This document shows positions 25,113 to 34,037 of a stretch of 64,000 nt of DNA, piece after piece. Where the stretch lies: the NCBI RefSeq assembly GCF_900589395.1, contig NZ_UUIS01000025.1:62001-126000 (forward strand). Reading direction: 5' to 3'. Each line of letters opens with the position of its first letter. Position 1 is the first letter of the stretch. Position numbers and translations under genes: made by a program. The notes beneath the pieces were generated by a model. It made no database searches. It was not told where the DNA came from and saw only the letters and a list, made by a program, of their open reading frames with translations. The DNA is from Pseudomonas viridiflava (lineage in GTDB: Bacteria > Pseudomonadota > Gammaproteobacteria > Pseudomonadales > Pseudomonadaceae).

Positions 25113-27616
25113 CGGGCCAGCAGCCAGTGCTGCAGATCCGTGGCGTTCATCGGCCTGGCGAACAGATACCCCTGGGCCACGTGGTAGCCCTGTTGCTTGA
25201 GGATCTCGTACTGGCCTTGGGTTTCGATGCCTTCGGCGACCACGGTCAGGTTCAGGCTGTTGCCGATGTGGATTACCGCATCGCTCAGGGTGCGGCTGGT
25301 GGCGTCGTTCTCCAGGTCCATGACGAAGCTGCGGTCGAGCTTGAGTTCCTGGATCGGCAGGCGGCGCAGGTAGCTCAGGCTCGAGTAGCCGGTGCCGAAG
25401 TCGTCCATTGCCAGGCGAATGCCCAGGGCATGCACGTCGTTGAGCACCTTGAGGGTGCTGGGATTGGTGTCCATGAGGATGTTTTCAGTCAGCTCCAGGG
25501 TCAGGTCGCCGGGGCTCAACTGATGCTCGTCCAGCAAGGCCATGAGCATGCTGGGCAGTTCCAGGTCGTGGAAGTTGGTCGGTGACAGGTTGACCGAAAT
25601 CGACGGCAGTTGCGCCCCGTTGCGCCGCCACTGGGCCAGTTGCCGGCAGGCCTCGCGCAGGCCCCACACCCCCAGCTCGACAATCAGCCCGCACTCTTCG
25701 GCCAGTGGAATGAACCGCACCGGCGACACCTGGCCCCAATGCGGATGGTTCCAGCGTGCCAGGGCCTCGACCCCATGCACGCTGCCGTCGGCCATGTTGA
25801 CCTGCGGCTGGTAATGCAGCTCCAGGGCATTATCCTGCAGGGCCTGTTGCAGCGCGGTCTCCATGGCCTGGCGTTCCTGGGCCAGCTGGTTGAGTGCGTG
25901 GCAGAAGAAGCTGAAGCGCCCGCGCCCGGCATGCTTGGCCTGGTACATGGCCATGTCGGCGCGGTGGATCAGAGTGCCCATGTCGTGACCGTCTTCGGGA
26001 AACATGCTGACCCCGATGCTCACCGACGGGCACACCCGGCTGCCACCGATGTGGCAGGGTTGGCCGATGGTCAGCTTCATGTGCTCGACCAGTTCGGTGA
26101 CATGGGCGGTGTCGCAGTCAGGCAGCACCACCACGAACTCGTCGCCCGACAAGCGCCCGATGATGTCCCTGGAACTGCGGTTATCGAGCAGCCGGCGGGC
26201 GATGATTTGCAGCAGTTCATCGCCGGCCGGATGGCCGAGCGAGTCGTTGACCAGCTTGAAGCGGTCGACGTCGATGAACAGCACGGCCAGACGGGTCTTG
26301 TTGCGCAGCGCTGCATGAATGGCCTGTTCGGCGTTGGCCAACAGCAGGCTGCGGTTGGGCAGCTCGGTCAGGCTGTCGTAGAACGCCAGCTGGCTGATGT
26401 GTGCCCGGCTTTTTTCGCGCTCGATCGCCAGCGCACACAGCGGCACGATGACGTCCACCAGGCGCTGGTGAAACGTCGAAGGACCGCGCACATCCTTGAA
26501 GTAGAAGGCCAGTGTGGCGATGACGCGCCGGTCGCTGCCCATGATCGGGGTCGACCAGCAGCTCTTGATGCCGTGCGGCAGCTCAAGGTCGCGGTAGGCC
26601 TCCCACAGCGAGTCGCTGGCAATGTCGCGAGAGGTCACCGGCTGTCGGCGAAAGGCGGCCGTGCCGCAGGTGCCGACACCTTCGCCGATCTTCACCCCCT
26701 CCATGATCTGGCAATAGCTGGCGGGCAGGCTGGCAGTGGCCAGCGGATGCAGCACGTTGTGTTCGTCCACCAGCAGCATCGAGGTGATCACTTCCGGGGC
26801 GATGCGTTCGATTTCCCGGCAGGCCAGCAGCATCAGGTCTTCGAGCGGGTCTTCGCGGACCATGGCGTTGAGCATGCTGTGCTGCAGCACTTCATGCATC
26901 TTGGTGCTGGTGATGTCGGTCAGGATGCCCACCGCATTGATCAGCCGGCCCTGGGCATCGAGTACCGGGTTGACCACCACGCTGCACCACAGGCGTTCGC
27001 CGTTTTCTATATAGGCCAGTGATTCAGTCTTCACCGACTGACCGCGCGCCAGCGTCTGGCGGCTTTCCAGCACGGCCAGTTCGGCCATGTGCGGGGTCAA
27101 CAGGGTGGCCGGATATTGGCCACACACCTGATCGAGGCGGTAGCCGAACATGCGCTCGAAGCCGGCATTGACGTAAACGATACGCCACTGTTCGTCAGTG
27201 ATGACGATGGCGTTGTCGGTATGGTCGGTGACCAGCGACAGCAGGCGCAGGCGCTCGCTTTCTTCGTGCTGGCGCGTGACGATCTTGAGGCTGGTGGAAT
27301 AGAACACCTGATCGCCACTGACCACCCGTGCGATCGAGGCGGTGCACCAGTGCTGGCTGCCGTCACGGTGCTGGATGCGAATATCCGGCAACTCGCCGTC
27401 ACGGTCTTGCAGTTGCTGGTAATAGGTCTGCACCGGCAATGGCATCAGGCATCTTGCGTCCTGGCCGATCACGTCCCGGCGATTCAGGCCCCAGAGCTGC
27501 TCGGCCGCACGATTGAACAGCACGACACCGTTGTCGGCGTCGCTCACCACCACGCTGTTGCTGGCCTGCTCGATGAACTGTACGAAGAGGTCGGAAAGGC
27601 TATGGGTTAGGGGCAT
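25109..27616 (-). CDS. PAS-PAS-GAF-GGDEF-EAL c-di-GMP signalling protein
   Basis: An 835-residue cytosolic protein. Two PAS domains (residues ~10-125 and ~130-240; RDGSQHWCTASIAR and AYIENGERLWCSVVV give PAC-like ends), a GAF domain (~255-410), GGDEF (~420-575) and EAL (~585-830). The GGDEF signature is SGDEF (RLSGDEFVVVLPD), a common variant that can be active. The EAL motif is intact (GVEALARWNHP, ELTENIL, MDDFGTGYSSLSYL, KLDRSFV), predicting phosphodiesterase activity. The ATG at 27616 has an AGGACGTGC site; an ATG at 27637 is weaker. The TAG stop is inside the repeat. Confidence 0.9.
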   Translation of the reverse strand: MPLTHSLSDLFVQFIEQASNSVVVSDADNGVVLFNRAAEQLWGLNRRDVIGQDARCLMPLPVQTYYQQLQDRDGELPDIRIQHRDGSQHWCTASIARVVSGDQVFYSTSLKIVTRQHEESERLRLLSLVTDHTDNAIVITDEQWRIVYVNAGFERMFGYRLDQVCGQYPATLLTPHMAELAVLESRQTLARGQSVKTESLAYIENGERLWCSVVVNPVLDAQGRLINAVGILTDITSTKMHEVLQHSMLNAMVREDPLEDLMLLACREIERIAPEVITSMLLVDEHNVLHPLATASLPASYCQIMEGVKIGEGVGTCGTAAFRRQPVTSRDIASDSLWEAYRDLELPHGIKSCWSTPIMGSDRRVIATLAFYFKDVRGPSTFHQRLVDVIVPLCALAIEREKSRAHISQLAFYDSLTELPNRSLLLANAEQAIHAALRNKTRLAVLFIDVDRFKLVNDSLGHPAGDELLQIIARRLLDNRSSRDIIGRLSGDEFVVVLPDCDTAHVTELVEHMKLTIGQPCHIGGSRVCPSVSIGVSMFPEDGHDMGTLIHRADMAMYQAKHAGRGRFSFFCHALNQLAQERQAMETALQQALQDNALELHYQPQVNMADGSVHGVEALARWNHPHWGQVSPVRFIPLAEECGLIVELGVWGLREACRQLAQWRRNGAQLPSISVNLSPTNFHDLELPSMLMALLDEHQLSPGDLTLELTENILMDTNPSTLKVLNDVHALGIRLAMDDFGTGYSSLSYLRRLPIQELKLDRSFVMDLENDATSRTLSDAVIHIGNSLNLTVVAEGIETQGQYEILKQQGYHVAQGYLFARPMNATDLQHWLLAR

Positions 27617-28016
27617 GCACGTCCTGTGACTCTTCATGAGGTGGCGGCACCGTGACGACGAATCACGTCAGGGTTATTCAATAGCACAAGGCCATTATCT
27701 GGGGAAGTGCCGTTGGTGCTGCCGGTGTCTTCCCTGGCGATCCACCTTCGTGTTGCAACAGGGTGAGGCATCTGGTCACGCGACAACGTACCACGCAGGC
27801 GACGCAGGCAAATGCAGCTAATCTTTCAGCGTCGGTTGACCTGGATCAAAACGATCGAACGCAAGCAGGCGTCAGTCGTCATACAGTTGATGCCAAGCGC
27901 ATCGCAATTTTGTGTCGAGGGCTCATCAGAAGCCCCCTGGCGCACTGTAACCGCCCTGACCGTGGGGCATCGTTGCTGGTGCAAGCCGGCAGCCGCAGCA
28001 TCTGAGGAATAGCCTT
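27617..28016. other. Upstream region of cioA, no gene seen
   Basis: This ~400-base divergent intergenic stretch separates the EAL-domain gene from cioA. The supported element is an ANR-like box at 27836-27849, listed separately. Short frames here have poor codon use and no ribosome sites. Confidence 0.6.
27836..27849. promoter_or_regulatory. ANR/FNR-type box upstream of cioAB
   Basis: TTGACCTGGATCAA matches the ANR/FNR consensus TTGAT-N4-ATCAA at 9 of 10 positions. It lies 167 bases upstream of cioA. In P. aeruginosa cio expression is reported to be repressed by ANR at low oxygen, so ANR binding here would give the same logic. Whether it activates or represses here depends on the transcription start, which is not visible. 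Confidence 0.6.
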
Positions 28017-29456
28017 ATGTTCGGTTTGGAGTCGCTCGATCTCGCCCGGATTCAGTTCGCGTTCACGATTTCGTTCCACATTCTGTTTCCGGCCATCACC
28101 ATCGGCCTGGCCAGTTACCTGGCCGTGCTCGAAGGCCTGTGGCTGAAAACCCGTAATGATGTGTACCGTGACCTTTATCACTACTGGTTGAAGATCTTTG
28201 CCGTCAACTTCGGCATGGGCGTGGTCTCGGGCCTGGTGATGGCCTACCAGTTCGGCACCAACTGGAGCCGTTTCTCGGACTTTGCCGGCGCCGTTACCGG
28301 CCCTTTGCTGACCTATGAAGTGCTGACCGCGTTTTTCCTCGAGGCCGGCTTTCTGGGTGTGATGCTGTTCGGCTGGAACCGTGTGGGCCGTGGCCTGCAC
28401 TTTTTCGCCACGATCATGGTGGCGGTGGGCACGCTGATCTCCACCTTCTGGATCCTGTCGTCCAACAGCTGGATGCAGACCCCGCAAGGCTTTGAAATCA
28501 TCGACGGCCGGGTCATCCCCACCGACTGGTTTGCCGTGGTCTTCAACCCGTCGTTCCCGTACCGCCTGACCCACATGGCGATTGCCGCCTTTGTGGCCAC
28601 TGCGTTTTTTGTCGGTTCGTCGGCGGCCTGGCACCTGCTGCGCGGTCGCGACAATCCGGCGGTGCGCAAGATGCTGTCGATGGCCATGTGGATGGCCCTG
28701 CTGGTCGCGCCCATCCAGGCAGTGGTCGGCGACTTCCACGGCCTGAACACCCTCAAGCACCAGCCGGCCAAGATTGCCGCGATCGAAGGGCACTGGGAAA
28801 ACGTGGGCGACGAGCCTACCCCGCTGATCCTGTTTGGCTGGCCCGACATGAAACAGGAGAAAACCCTGTATGCCGTCGAGATTCCCTACCTGGGCAGCCT
28901 GATCCTGACCCACAGCCTGGACAAGCAGGTACCAGCGCTCAAGGAGTTCAAGCCTGAAGACCGGCCCAACTCGACCGTAGTGTTCTGGTCGTTCCGGATC
29001 ATGGTCGGCCTCGGGATGCTGATGATCCTCACCGGGCTCTGGAGCCTGTGGCTGCGCAGGCGTGAGCGTATCTATCAGTCACGACCGTTCCTGCGCCTGG
29101 TGCTGTTGATGGGACCGTCTGGCCTGATCGCGATCCTGGCCGGCTGGTTCACCACCGAGATCGGGCGCCAGCCCTGGGTGGTGTACGGCCTGATGCGCAC
29201 CGCCGATGGCGTGTCCAACCACAGCGTGGTGCAGATGAGCATCACCCTGGTGATGTTCGTGGTGGTGTACTTCGTGCTGTTCGGTGCCGGCTTCGTCTAC
29301 ATGATGCGCCTGGTGCGCAAGGGGCCGCAGCCGCATGTCGAACACACGCCGCGTGGCGGTCCGGGCCAGACCCGTACGCCGGCCCGCCCGCTTTCGGCGG
29401 CCGTCGAAGGCACGCAAGACGACGACAACCTCGATCGACTGGGCAAGGGGAACTGA
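28017..29456 (+). CDS. cioA: Cyanide-insensitive terminal oxidase subunit I
   Basis: A 479-residue multispan bd-family quinol oxidase subunit with N-terminal SLDLARIQFAFTISFHILFP and heme-ligand-bearing helices. It oxidises ubiquinol and reduces O2 without proton pumping, in the inner membrane. The length is that of CioA, and the short Q-loop (near residues ~245-320) separates it from longer CydA proteins. It starts ATG behind TGAGGAATAGCC, and cioB follows after 3 bases. The operon ends with a small DUF2474 protein. Confidence 0.95.
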   Translation: MFGLESLDLARIQFAFTISFHILFPAITIGLASYLAVLEGLWLKTRNDVYRDLYHYWLKIFAVNFGMGVVSGLVMAYQFGTNWSRFSDFAGAVTGPLLTYEVLTAFFLEAGFLGVMLFGWNRVGRGLHFFATIMVAVGTLISTFWILSSNSWMQTPQGFEIIDGRVIPTDWFAVVFNPSFPYRLTHMAIAAFVATAFFVGSSAAWHLLRGRDNPAVRKMLSMAMWMALLVAPIQAVVGDFHGLNTLKHQPAKIAAIEGHWENVGDEPTPLILFGWPDMKQEKTLYAVEIPYLGSLILTHSLDKQVPALKEFKPEDRPNSTVVFWSFRIMVGLGMLMILTGLWSLWLRRRERIYQSRPFLRLVLLMGPSGLIAILAGWFTTEIGRQPWVVYGLMRTADGVSNHSVVQMSITLVMFVVVYFVLFGAGFVYMMRLVRKGPQPHVEHTPRGGPGQTRTPARPLSAAVEGTQDDDNLDRLGKGN

Positions 29457-29459
29457 GCC

Positions 29460-30467
29460 ATGGGCATTGATCTTTCGCTGATATGGGCTGTGATCATCGT
29501 TTTCGGGATCATGATGTACGTGGTCATGGACGGTTTCGACCTGGGCATCGGCATCCTGTTTCCGTTCATGAAGGAAAGCCACGACCGCGACGTGATGATG
29601 AACACCGTCGCGCCGGTCTGGGACGGCAACGAGACCTGGCTGGTGCTGGGCGGAGCCGGCTTGTTCGGTGCCTTCCCGCTGGCCTACTCGGTGGTGTTGT
29701 CGGCGCTGTACCTGCCGTTGATCTTCATGCTGGTGGGGCTGATCTTTCGCGGCGTGGCGTTCGAGTTCCGCTTCAAGTCGTCCCAAGCCAGCCAGCACTG
29801 GTGGGACAAGGCGTTCATTGGCGGCTCGCTGGCCGCCACGTTCTTCCAGGGCGTGGCACTAGGGGCCTTCATCGAAGGCATGCCAGTGGTCGACCGCCAG
29901 TACGCCGGGGGGTCGCTGGACTGGCTGTCGCCGTTTCCATTGTTCTGTGGTCTGGCCCTGATCGTGGCGTATGCACTGCTGGGCTGCACCTGGCTGATCA
30001 TGAAGACCGAAGGTGAGCTGCAAAAAGCCATGCATGACCTGGCACGGCCCCTGGCCATCGGCGTGCTGGTGGTGATGGGCATCGTCAGCCTGTGGACGCC
30101 GCTGTCGCACCCGGCCATTGCCGAGCGCTGGTTCAGCATGCCCAACCTGTTGTGGTTCATGCCGGTGCCGATCCTGGTGCTGGTGACCATGTACGGGCTG
30201 TTCAAGGCCGTGGCCCGCAACGCGCACTACACACCGTTCCTGCTGACCCTGTTGCTGATCTTCCTGGGCTACAGCGGGTTGGGCATCAGCCTGTGGCCGA
30301 ACATCGTGCCGCCGTCGATCAGCATCTGGGAGGCCGCTTCGCCGCCGCAGAGCCAGGGTTTCATGCTGGTGGGCACGCTGTTCATCATCCCGTTCATCCT
30401 GGGGTACACCTTCTGGAGCTACTACGTGTTCCGCGGCAAGGTGACCACCGAAGACGGCTATCACTGA
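29460..30467 (+). CDS. cioB: Cyanide-insensitive terminal oxidase subunit II
   Basis: A 335-residue CydB-type subunit with about nine membrane helices. It starts MGIDLSLIWAVIIVFGIMMY and contains the family's VVMDGFDLGIGILFPF and APVWDGNETWLVLGGAGLF. It partners CioA in the inner-membrane quinol oxidase. It lies 3 bases after cioA and 26 bases before the DUF2474 gene. Confidence 0.95.
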   Translation: MGIDLSLIWAVIIVFGIMMYVVMDGFDLGIGILFPFMKESHDRDVMMNTVAPVWDGNETWLVLGGAGLFGAFPLAYSVVLSALYLPLIFMLVGLIFRGVAFEFRFKSSQASQHWWDKAFIGGSLAATFFQGVALGAFIEGMPVVDRQYAGGSLDWLSPFPLFCGLALIVAYALLGCTWLIMKTEGELQKAMHDLARPLAIGVLVVMGIVSLWTPLSHPAIAERWFSMPNLLWFMPVPILVLVTMYGLFKAVARNAHYTPFLLTLLLIFLGYSGLGISLWPNIVPPSISIWEAASPPQSQGFMLVGTLFIIPFILGYTFWSYYVFRGKVTTEDGYH

Positions 30468-30493
30468 GTGCTTGATGACTGGAGGAACGCGTG

Positions 30494-30661
30494 ATGAGTA
30501 GCAACAATCCCCGGCATGACGACGACCCGGCGATGAACAAGCCATTGTGGCAGCGCCTGGCCTGGCTGGGCGGCATCTGGGCCGGCAGCGTGCTGGCCCT
30601 GTTCATCGTCGCCAGCCTGATGCGCATGTTCATGAGCGCTGCGGGCCTGACCACCCACTGA
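30494..30661 (+). CDS. DUF2474 small membrane protein of the cio operon
   Basis: A 55-residue protein. After a polar N-terminus (MSSNNPRHDDDPAMNKPLWQ) it has one membrane helix (LAWLGGIWAGSVLALFIVAS) and a short tail. The RLAWLGGIWAGSV core is the DUF2474 signature. These proteins sit after cioAB the way CydX sits after cydAB, and probably stabilise or assemble the oxidase; that role is inferred by analogy. The ATG has a TGGAGGAACGCGTG ribosome site; a GTG just upstream is also possible. A terminator follows. Confidence 0.88.
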   Translation: MSSNNPRHDDDPAMNKPLWQRLAWLGGIWAGSVLALFIVASLMRMFMSAAGLTTH

Positions 30662-30710
30662 TCCTGGCGCCTGCACCCCATCCCGTGTTTCGTGGACACG
30701 GCATTTCGTA

Positions 30711-30742
30711 CCCTCCTGAACGGGCTGTGAAGGAGGGTTTTT
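30711..30742 (+). terminator. Rho-independent terminator of the cio operon
   Basis: CCCTCCT (30711-30717) pairs with AGGAGGG (30731-30737), followed by TTTTT. The loop is 13 bases. It ends the operon, 49 bases past the small gene, and faces the end of rlmG. Confidence 0.8.
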
Positions 30743-30754
30743 ACGTGTGCGGGG

Positions 30755-31879
30755 TTACTTGCGGGCCTTGAGAATCACGAACTTGGGCGTGGCGGCCACC
30801 TGCTCTACATCGCGGAACAGCCGCGCCAGCTTGGCGTGGTAGCCCAGGTGCCGGTTGCCGACGATGTACAGCGCGCCGCCTTGCACCAGCGTGGCCCGGG
30901 CCTGGAGGAACATGCGCCAGGCCAGAAAGTCACCGACCACCTGCTGCTGATGAAATGGCGGGTTGCACAGCACCACATCCAGAGAGTCGTCAGGCTGGGT
31001 GGCCAGCCCGTCGGCCGCCCGAATCGTCACCAGGCGCTCGCCCAGTGCGGCGTGCCAGTTCTGCGCCGCCGACTGCACGGCCATATACGACTCGTCGACC
31101 AGCGTGTACTCGGCCTCGGGGTTGTCCAGGGCGCTGGCAATGGCCAGTACGCCATTACCGCAGCCCAGATCCGCGACACGTGCCTTGCCCAGGCCCTTGG
31201 GCAGCCAGGGCAGAAAGGCCCGCGTACCGATGTCCAGCCCGTCGCGGCAGAACACATTGGCGTGGTTGACCAGCTCCAGCGCCGGCTGCTCGAGGCGATA
31301 GCGGGTCGGGAACGGCGAGGGTTGGACTTCCCTGGGCTCGGGCGTGGCAAACAGCAGGCGGGCCTTTTTCACCGCCAGCGATGCCTGCACCGGGCCCACG
31401 TACTCTTCCAGCAGCTCGCCGGCCGAGCGTGGCAGGTGTTTGATCATCGCGGCCGCCACCACCTGGGCGCCCGGCGCCAATTGGCCTTGCAGGCGGATCA
31501 GTTGCTCTTCCAGCAGCGCCAGGGTCTTGGGAATGCGGATCAGCACCCAGTCGAACGGCCCGCTCAACGGCTCACTGGCAGGTATCACGGTAACGGCATC
31601 GATGGCCATGCCATTACGGGCCAGGTTGATTTCAAGGGCGCTGCTGGCCAGAAAGGAATCACCGCTGCTGGACACCGTCGCGTGCGCCGCCAGGCTGGCA
31701 GCCAGGCCGCCGAAGCTGTCGTTGAGCACCAGTACGCGGGTGTGCAGGTTCAATCCCTGTCCGGCAACGTGATTGAGCAGGTACTCGTCAGCAGCATCGA
31801 ACGCCTGCAAGGGTTCGTTCGGTTGTTCCGGCTGACGAATCAGGTCGAGTTGGGCAAAGGCGCTTGAAAGCAGGGGCAT
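30755..31879 (-). CDS. rlmG: 23S rRNA (guanine(1835)-N2)-methyltransferase RlmG
   Basis: A 374-residue methyltransferase. The N-terminal half is a catalytically dead Rossmann-like domain (LQAFDAADEYLLNHV). The C-terminal half is active: ARVADLGCGNGVLAIAS (SAM binding) and VVLCNPPFHQQQ (NPPF catalytic motif). This layout matches RlmG (YgjO) more than RsmC. The start MPLLSSAFAQLDL is preferred; the longer frame lacks homology. Confidence 0.9.
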   Translation of the reverse strand: MPLLSSAFAQLDLIRQPEQPNEPLQAFDAADEYLLNHVAGQGLNLHTRVLVLNDSFGGLAASLAAHATVSSSGDSFLASSALEINLARNGMAIDAVTVIPASEPLSGPFDWVLIRIPKTLALLEEQLIRLQGQLAPGAQVVAAAMIKHLPRSAGELLEEYVGPVQASLAVKKARLLFATPEPREVQPSPFPTRYRLEQPALELVNHANVFCRDGLDIGTRAFLPWLPKGLGKARVADLGCGNGVLAIASALDNPEAEYTLVDESYMAVQSAAQNWHAALGERLVTIRAADGLATQPDDSLDVVLCNPPFHQQQVVGDFLAWRMFLQARATLVQGGALYIVGNRHLGYHAKLARLFRDVEQVAATPKFVILKARK

Positions 31880-31998
31880 GGCAGGAAACTCTGGGCAAAC
31901 AACGGGCATCACGCACGTCCGGCACCTGCCGGGCGGGCATAAGGTGCGTGATTCTACGTGCTTTTTGCCCTTTGGGACCTGCCATTGTGGTCCGCACT

Positions 31999-32241
31999 TC
32001 AAAGGGTCCCGAATACACCGCTCAAGGCAGCCTGCACGGCCGCTGCGGTCTTGTTGCAGACCCCCAGCTTCTGAATGGCGCTGGCAATATGAAAATGAAT
32101 GGTTCGCTCCTTGAGACGCAAGATGATTGCAATGTCGCTGGCTGTCTTGCCTTTGGCGGACCACTTGAGTATTTCGATTTCTCTTTTCGTCAAGGCACTG
32201 TTTTGTGAAGGTTGTGATGACGCGAGTCTGGCTGATTCCAT
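31999..32241 (-). CDS. Small LuxR-type HTH protein
   Basis: An 80-residue protein that is just a LuxR/GerE HTH domain with a short N-terminal tail (MESARLASSQPSQNSALTKR). The recognition region reads GKTASDIAIILRLKERTIHFHIASAIQKLG, split across residues ~30-60, typical of quorum-sensing LuxR proteins' C-termini. The receiver or autoinducer domain is absent. The ATG at 32241 has a perfect GGAGGCGATC ribosome site, so it is not a fragment started by chance. Target genes unknown. Confidence 0.85.
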   Translation of the reverse strand: MESARLASSQPSQNSALTKREIEILKWSAKGKTASDIAIILRLKERTIHFHIASAIQKLGVCNKTAAAVQAALSGVFGTL

Positions 32242-32590
32242 GATCGCCTCCATGCCGGTCTGGCGAGACCCTTCAGTGAGGGTTCTGTCAGTTTAGAAAA
32301 AAGCGCGGGTGATTCTTGGTGGAGGAAAACCATCCAGACGGATGGGGTGATGGCGTTTTTGTGGTCAAAGAGGTGTTGCTGCTCTGAAACCCTTGTTTGT
32401 TATGGAATAACGCTTTTTGACACTGCCTCGGTTTCTTCTCTGAAACAGGTGAAAAAGAACCAAATAGTCTAAATACAGCTTGGTCGATAAAGCAGTAAGG
32501 GCATGTCACTACAAACAGACGGTGTTTCTCGACAAGCTTTTGCGGGACACTGCAGGCCTGCCATTCATGTTCAGGAGTTGCAAGCACACC

Positions 32591-33367
32591 ATGACCGTCA
32601 GCGACGACAAGTTCACCCGGCAAACGCTGCAGCGCGTGACCCCGTTGACTACCAACCTGTTTACTCTGCGTGTCAGCCGCGATGCCGGCTTTCGTTTCCG
32701 CGCCGGACAGTTCGCCCGCCTGGGCGTGACCAAGGCTGACGGCAGCACCGTGTGGCGTGCCTACTCGATGGTGTCTTCGCCTTATGACGAGTTTCTCGAA
32801 TTCTTTTCCATCGTGGTGCCGGACGGCGAGTTCACCAGCGAGCTGAGCCGCCTGCGTGAAGGCGATGAACTGCTGGTCGAGAAGCAGGCGTTCGGCTACC
32901 TGACCCTGGACCGCTTCGTCGATGGCCGCGACCTGTGGCTGCTGGCGACCGGCACCGGCGTTGCGCCGTTCCTGTCGCTGCTGCAGGATTTCGAGGCATG
33001 GGAGAAATTCGAGCGCATCATCCTGGTCTACAGCGTGCGCGAAGCCGCAGAGCTGGCGTACCAGCCGCTGATCGAAGAACTGACGCAGCGCGACTACCTG
33101 AGCGACTATGCGCACAAGTTCCTGTACCTGCCAGTGGTCACACGCGAGGCTTATCCCGGTGCCCTGAACAGCCGCATCACACGACTGATCGAGGACGGTG
33201 ACCTGGAGGCGGCGGCCAGCCTGGAGCTGAGTCCTGAACATTCACGGGTCATGCTGTGTGGCAACCCGGAAATGGTCGACCAGACTCGTCAGTTGCTCAA
33301 GGAGCGCAACCTGCAACTGAGCCTGAGCCGCCGGCCGGGACAGGTGGCGGTCGAGACCTACTGGTAA
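32591..33367 (+). CDS. fpr: Ferredoxin--NADP reductase
   Basis: A 258-residue FAD enzyme that moves electrons between NADPH and ferredoxin/flavodoxin. The FAD-binding motif is RAYSMVSS, the NADP motif GTGVAPFLSLL, and the C-terminal VAVETYW carries the aromatic residue that stacks on FAD. The N-terminus MTVSDDKFTRQTLQRV fits the family; an upstream ATG at 32567 is less likely. Fpr supports oxidative-stress and iron metabolism. No LysR-type finR gene is adjacent here. Confidence 0.92.
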   Translation: MTVSDDKFTRQTLQRVTPLTTNLFTLRVSRDAGFRFRAGQFARLGVTKADGSTVWRAYSMVSSPYDEFLEFFSIVVPDGEFTSELSRLREGDELLVEKQAFGYLTLDRFVDGRDLWLLATGTGVAPFLSLLQDFEAWEKFERIILVYSVREAAELAYQPLIEELTQRDYLSDYAHKFLYLPVVTREAYPGALNSRITRLIEDGDLEAAASLELSPEHSRVMLCGNPEMVDQTRQLLKERNLQLSLSRRPGQVAVETYW

Positions 33368-33388
33368 GCGCCCGACCGTTCCAGGCCA

Positions 33389-33838
33389 TTACAGCAGCGG
33401 TTTTTTCGGGTCGACCACCACGGGCTCTGCCGGCTTGTGCTGCTCCTTGAGCAGGTCACGGATTTCGCCCAGCAACACTTCCTGCTTGGAAGGTGCAGCC
33501 GGCAGGCTCGGGGCCTTGGCTTCTTCGCGCTTGAGGCGGTTGATGGCCTTGACGCCCATGAAGATGGCAAACGCCACGATGATGAAGTCGACTACCGTCT
33601 GGATGAACTTGCCGTAGGCCATGACCACCGCAGGGGCTGCGCCTTCGGCGGGGCGCAAGGTAATGGCCAGGTCGCTGAAATCAACACCGCCGATCAACAG
33701 GCCCAGAGGCGGCATGATCACATCGCCCACGAACGACGAAACGATCTTGCCGAAGGCGGCGCCGATGATGATACCCACGGCCATGTCGACCACATTGCCC
33801 TTGACGGCGAATGCCTTGAATTCGTTGATAATGCTCAT
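33389..33838 (-). CDS. mscL: Large-conductance mechanosensitive channel
   Basis: A 149-residue channel opened by membrane tension in hypo-osmotic shock. TM1 ([22 protein letters not shown]) contains the gating motif, and TM2 is [20 protein letters not shown]. The cytoplasmic helix follows ([14 protein letters not shown]) and there is a C-terminal Pro-rich tail. The ATG at 33838 has an AAGGAATGACC site. It converges on fpr. Confidence 0.96.
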   Translation of the reverse strand: MSIINEFKAFAVKGNVVDMAVGIIIGAAFGKIVSSFVGDVIMPPLGLLIGGVDFSDLAITLRPAEGAAPAVVMAYGKFIQTVVDFIIVAFAIFMGVKAINRLKREEAKAPSLPAAPSKQEVLLGEIRDLLKEQHKPAEPVVVDPKKPLL

Positions 33839-34037
33839 GGTCATTCCTTGTTACAGATGAGTGGATCCGCTGCAGTGTAATCGAGCGGCGTGCAGGATGC
33901 CGCTGTTTGGTACCGGTTCAATCGACCTGACAGGAAAAGCTAAGTTTTATTCGATTGTGCAATAACGCGCTTCAGCGCATTGCATGAGCGGCCGTTCACC
34001 TGCGTTATCATGGCCGCTTTTGCGGGCGGACTTTCTC

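Noticed and set aside
32242..32590. LysR regulator (FinR) expected next to fpr
   Set aside because: The interval is AT-rich and holds no frame of sufficient length; the neighbour upstream is the small LuxR-type gene instead.
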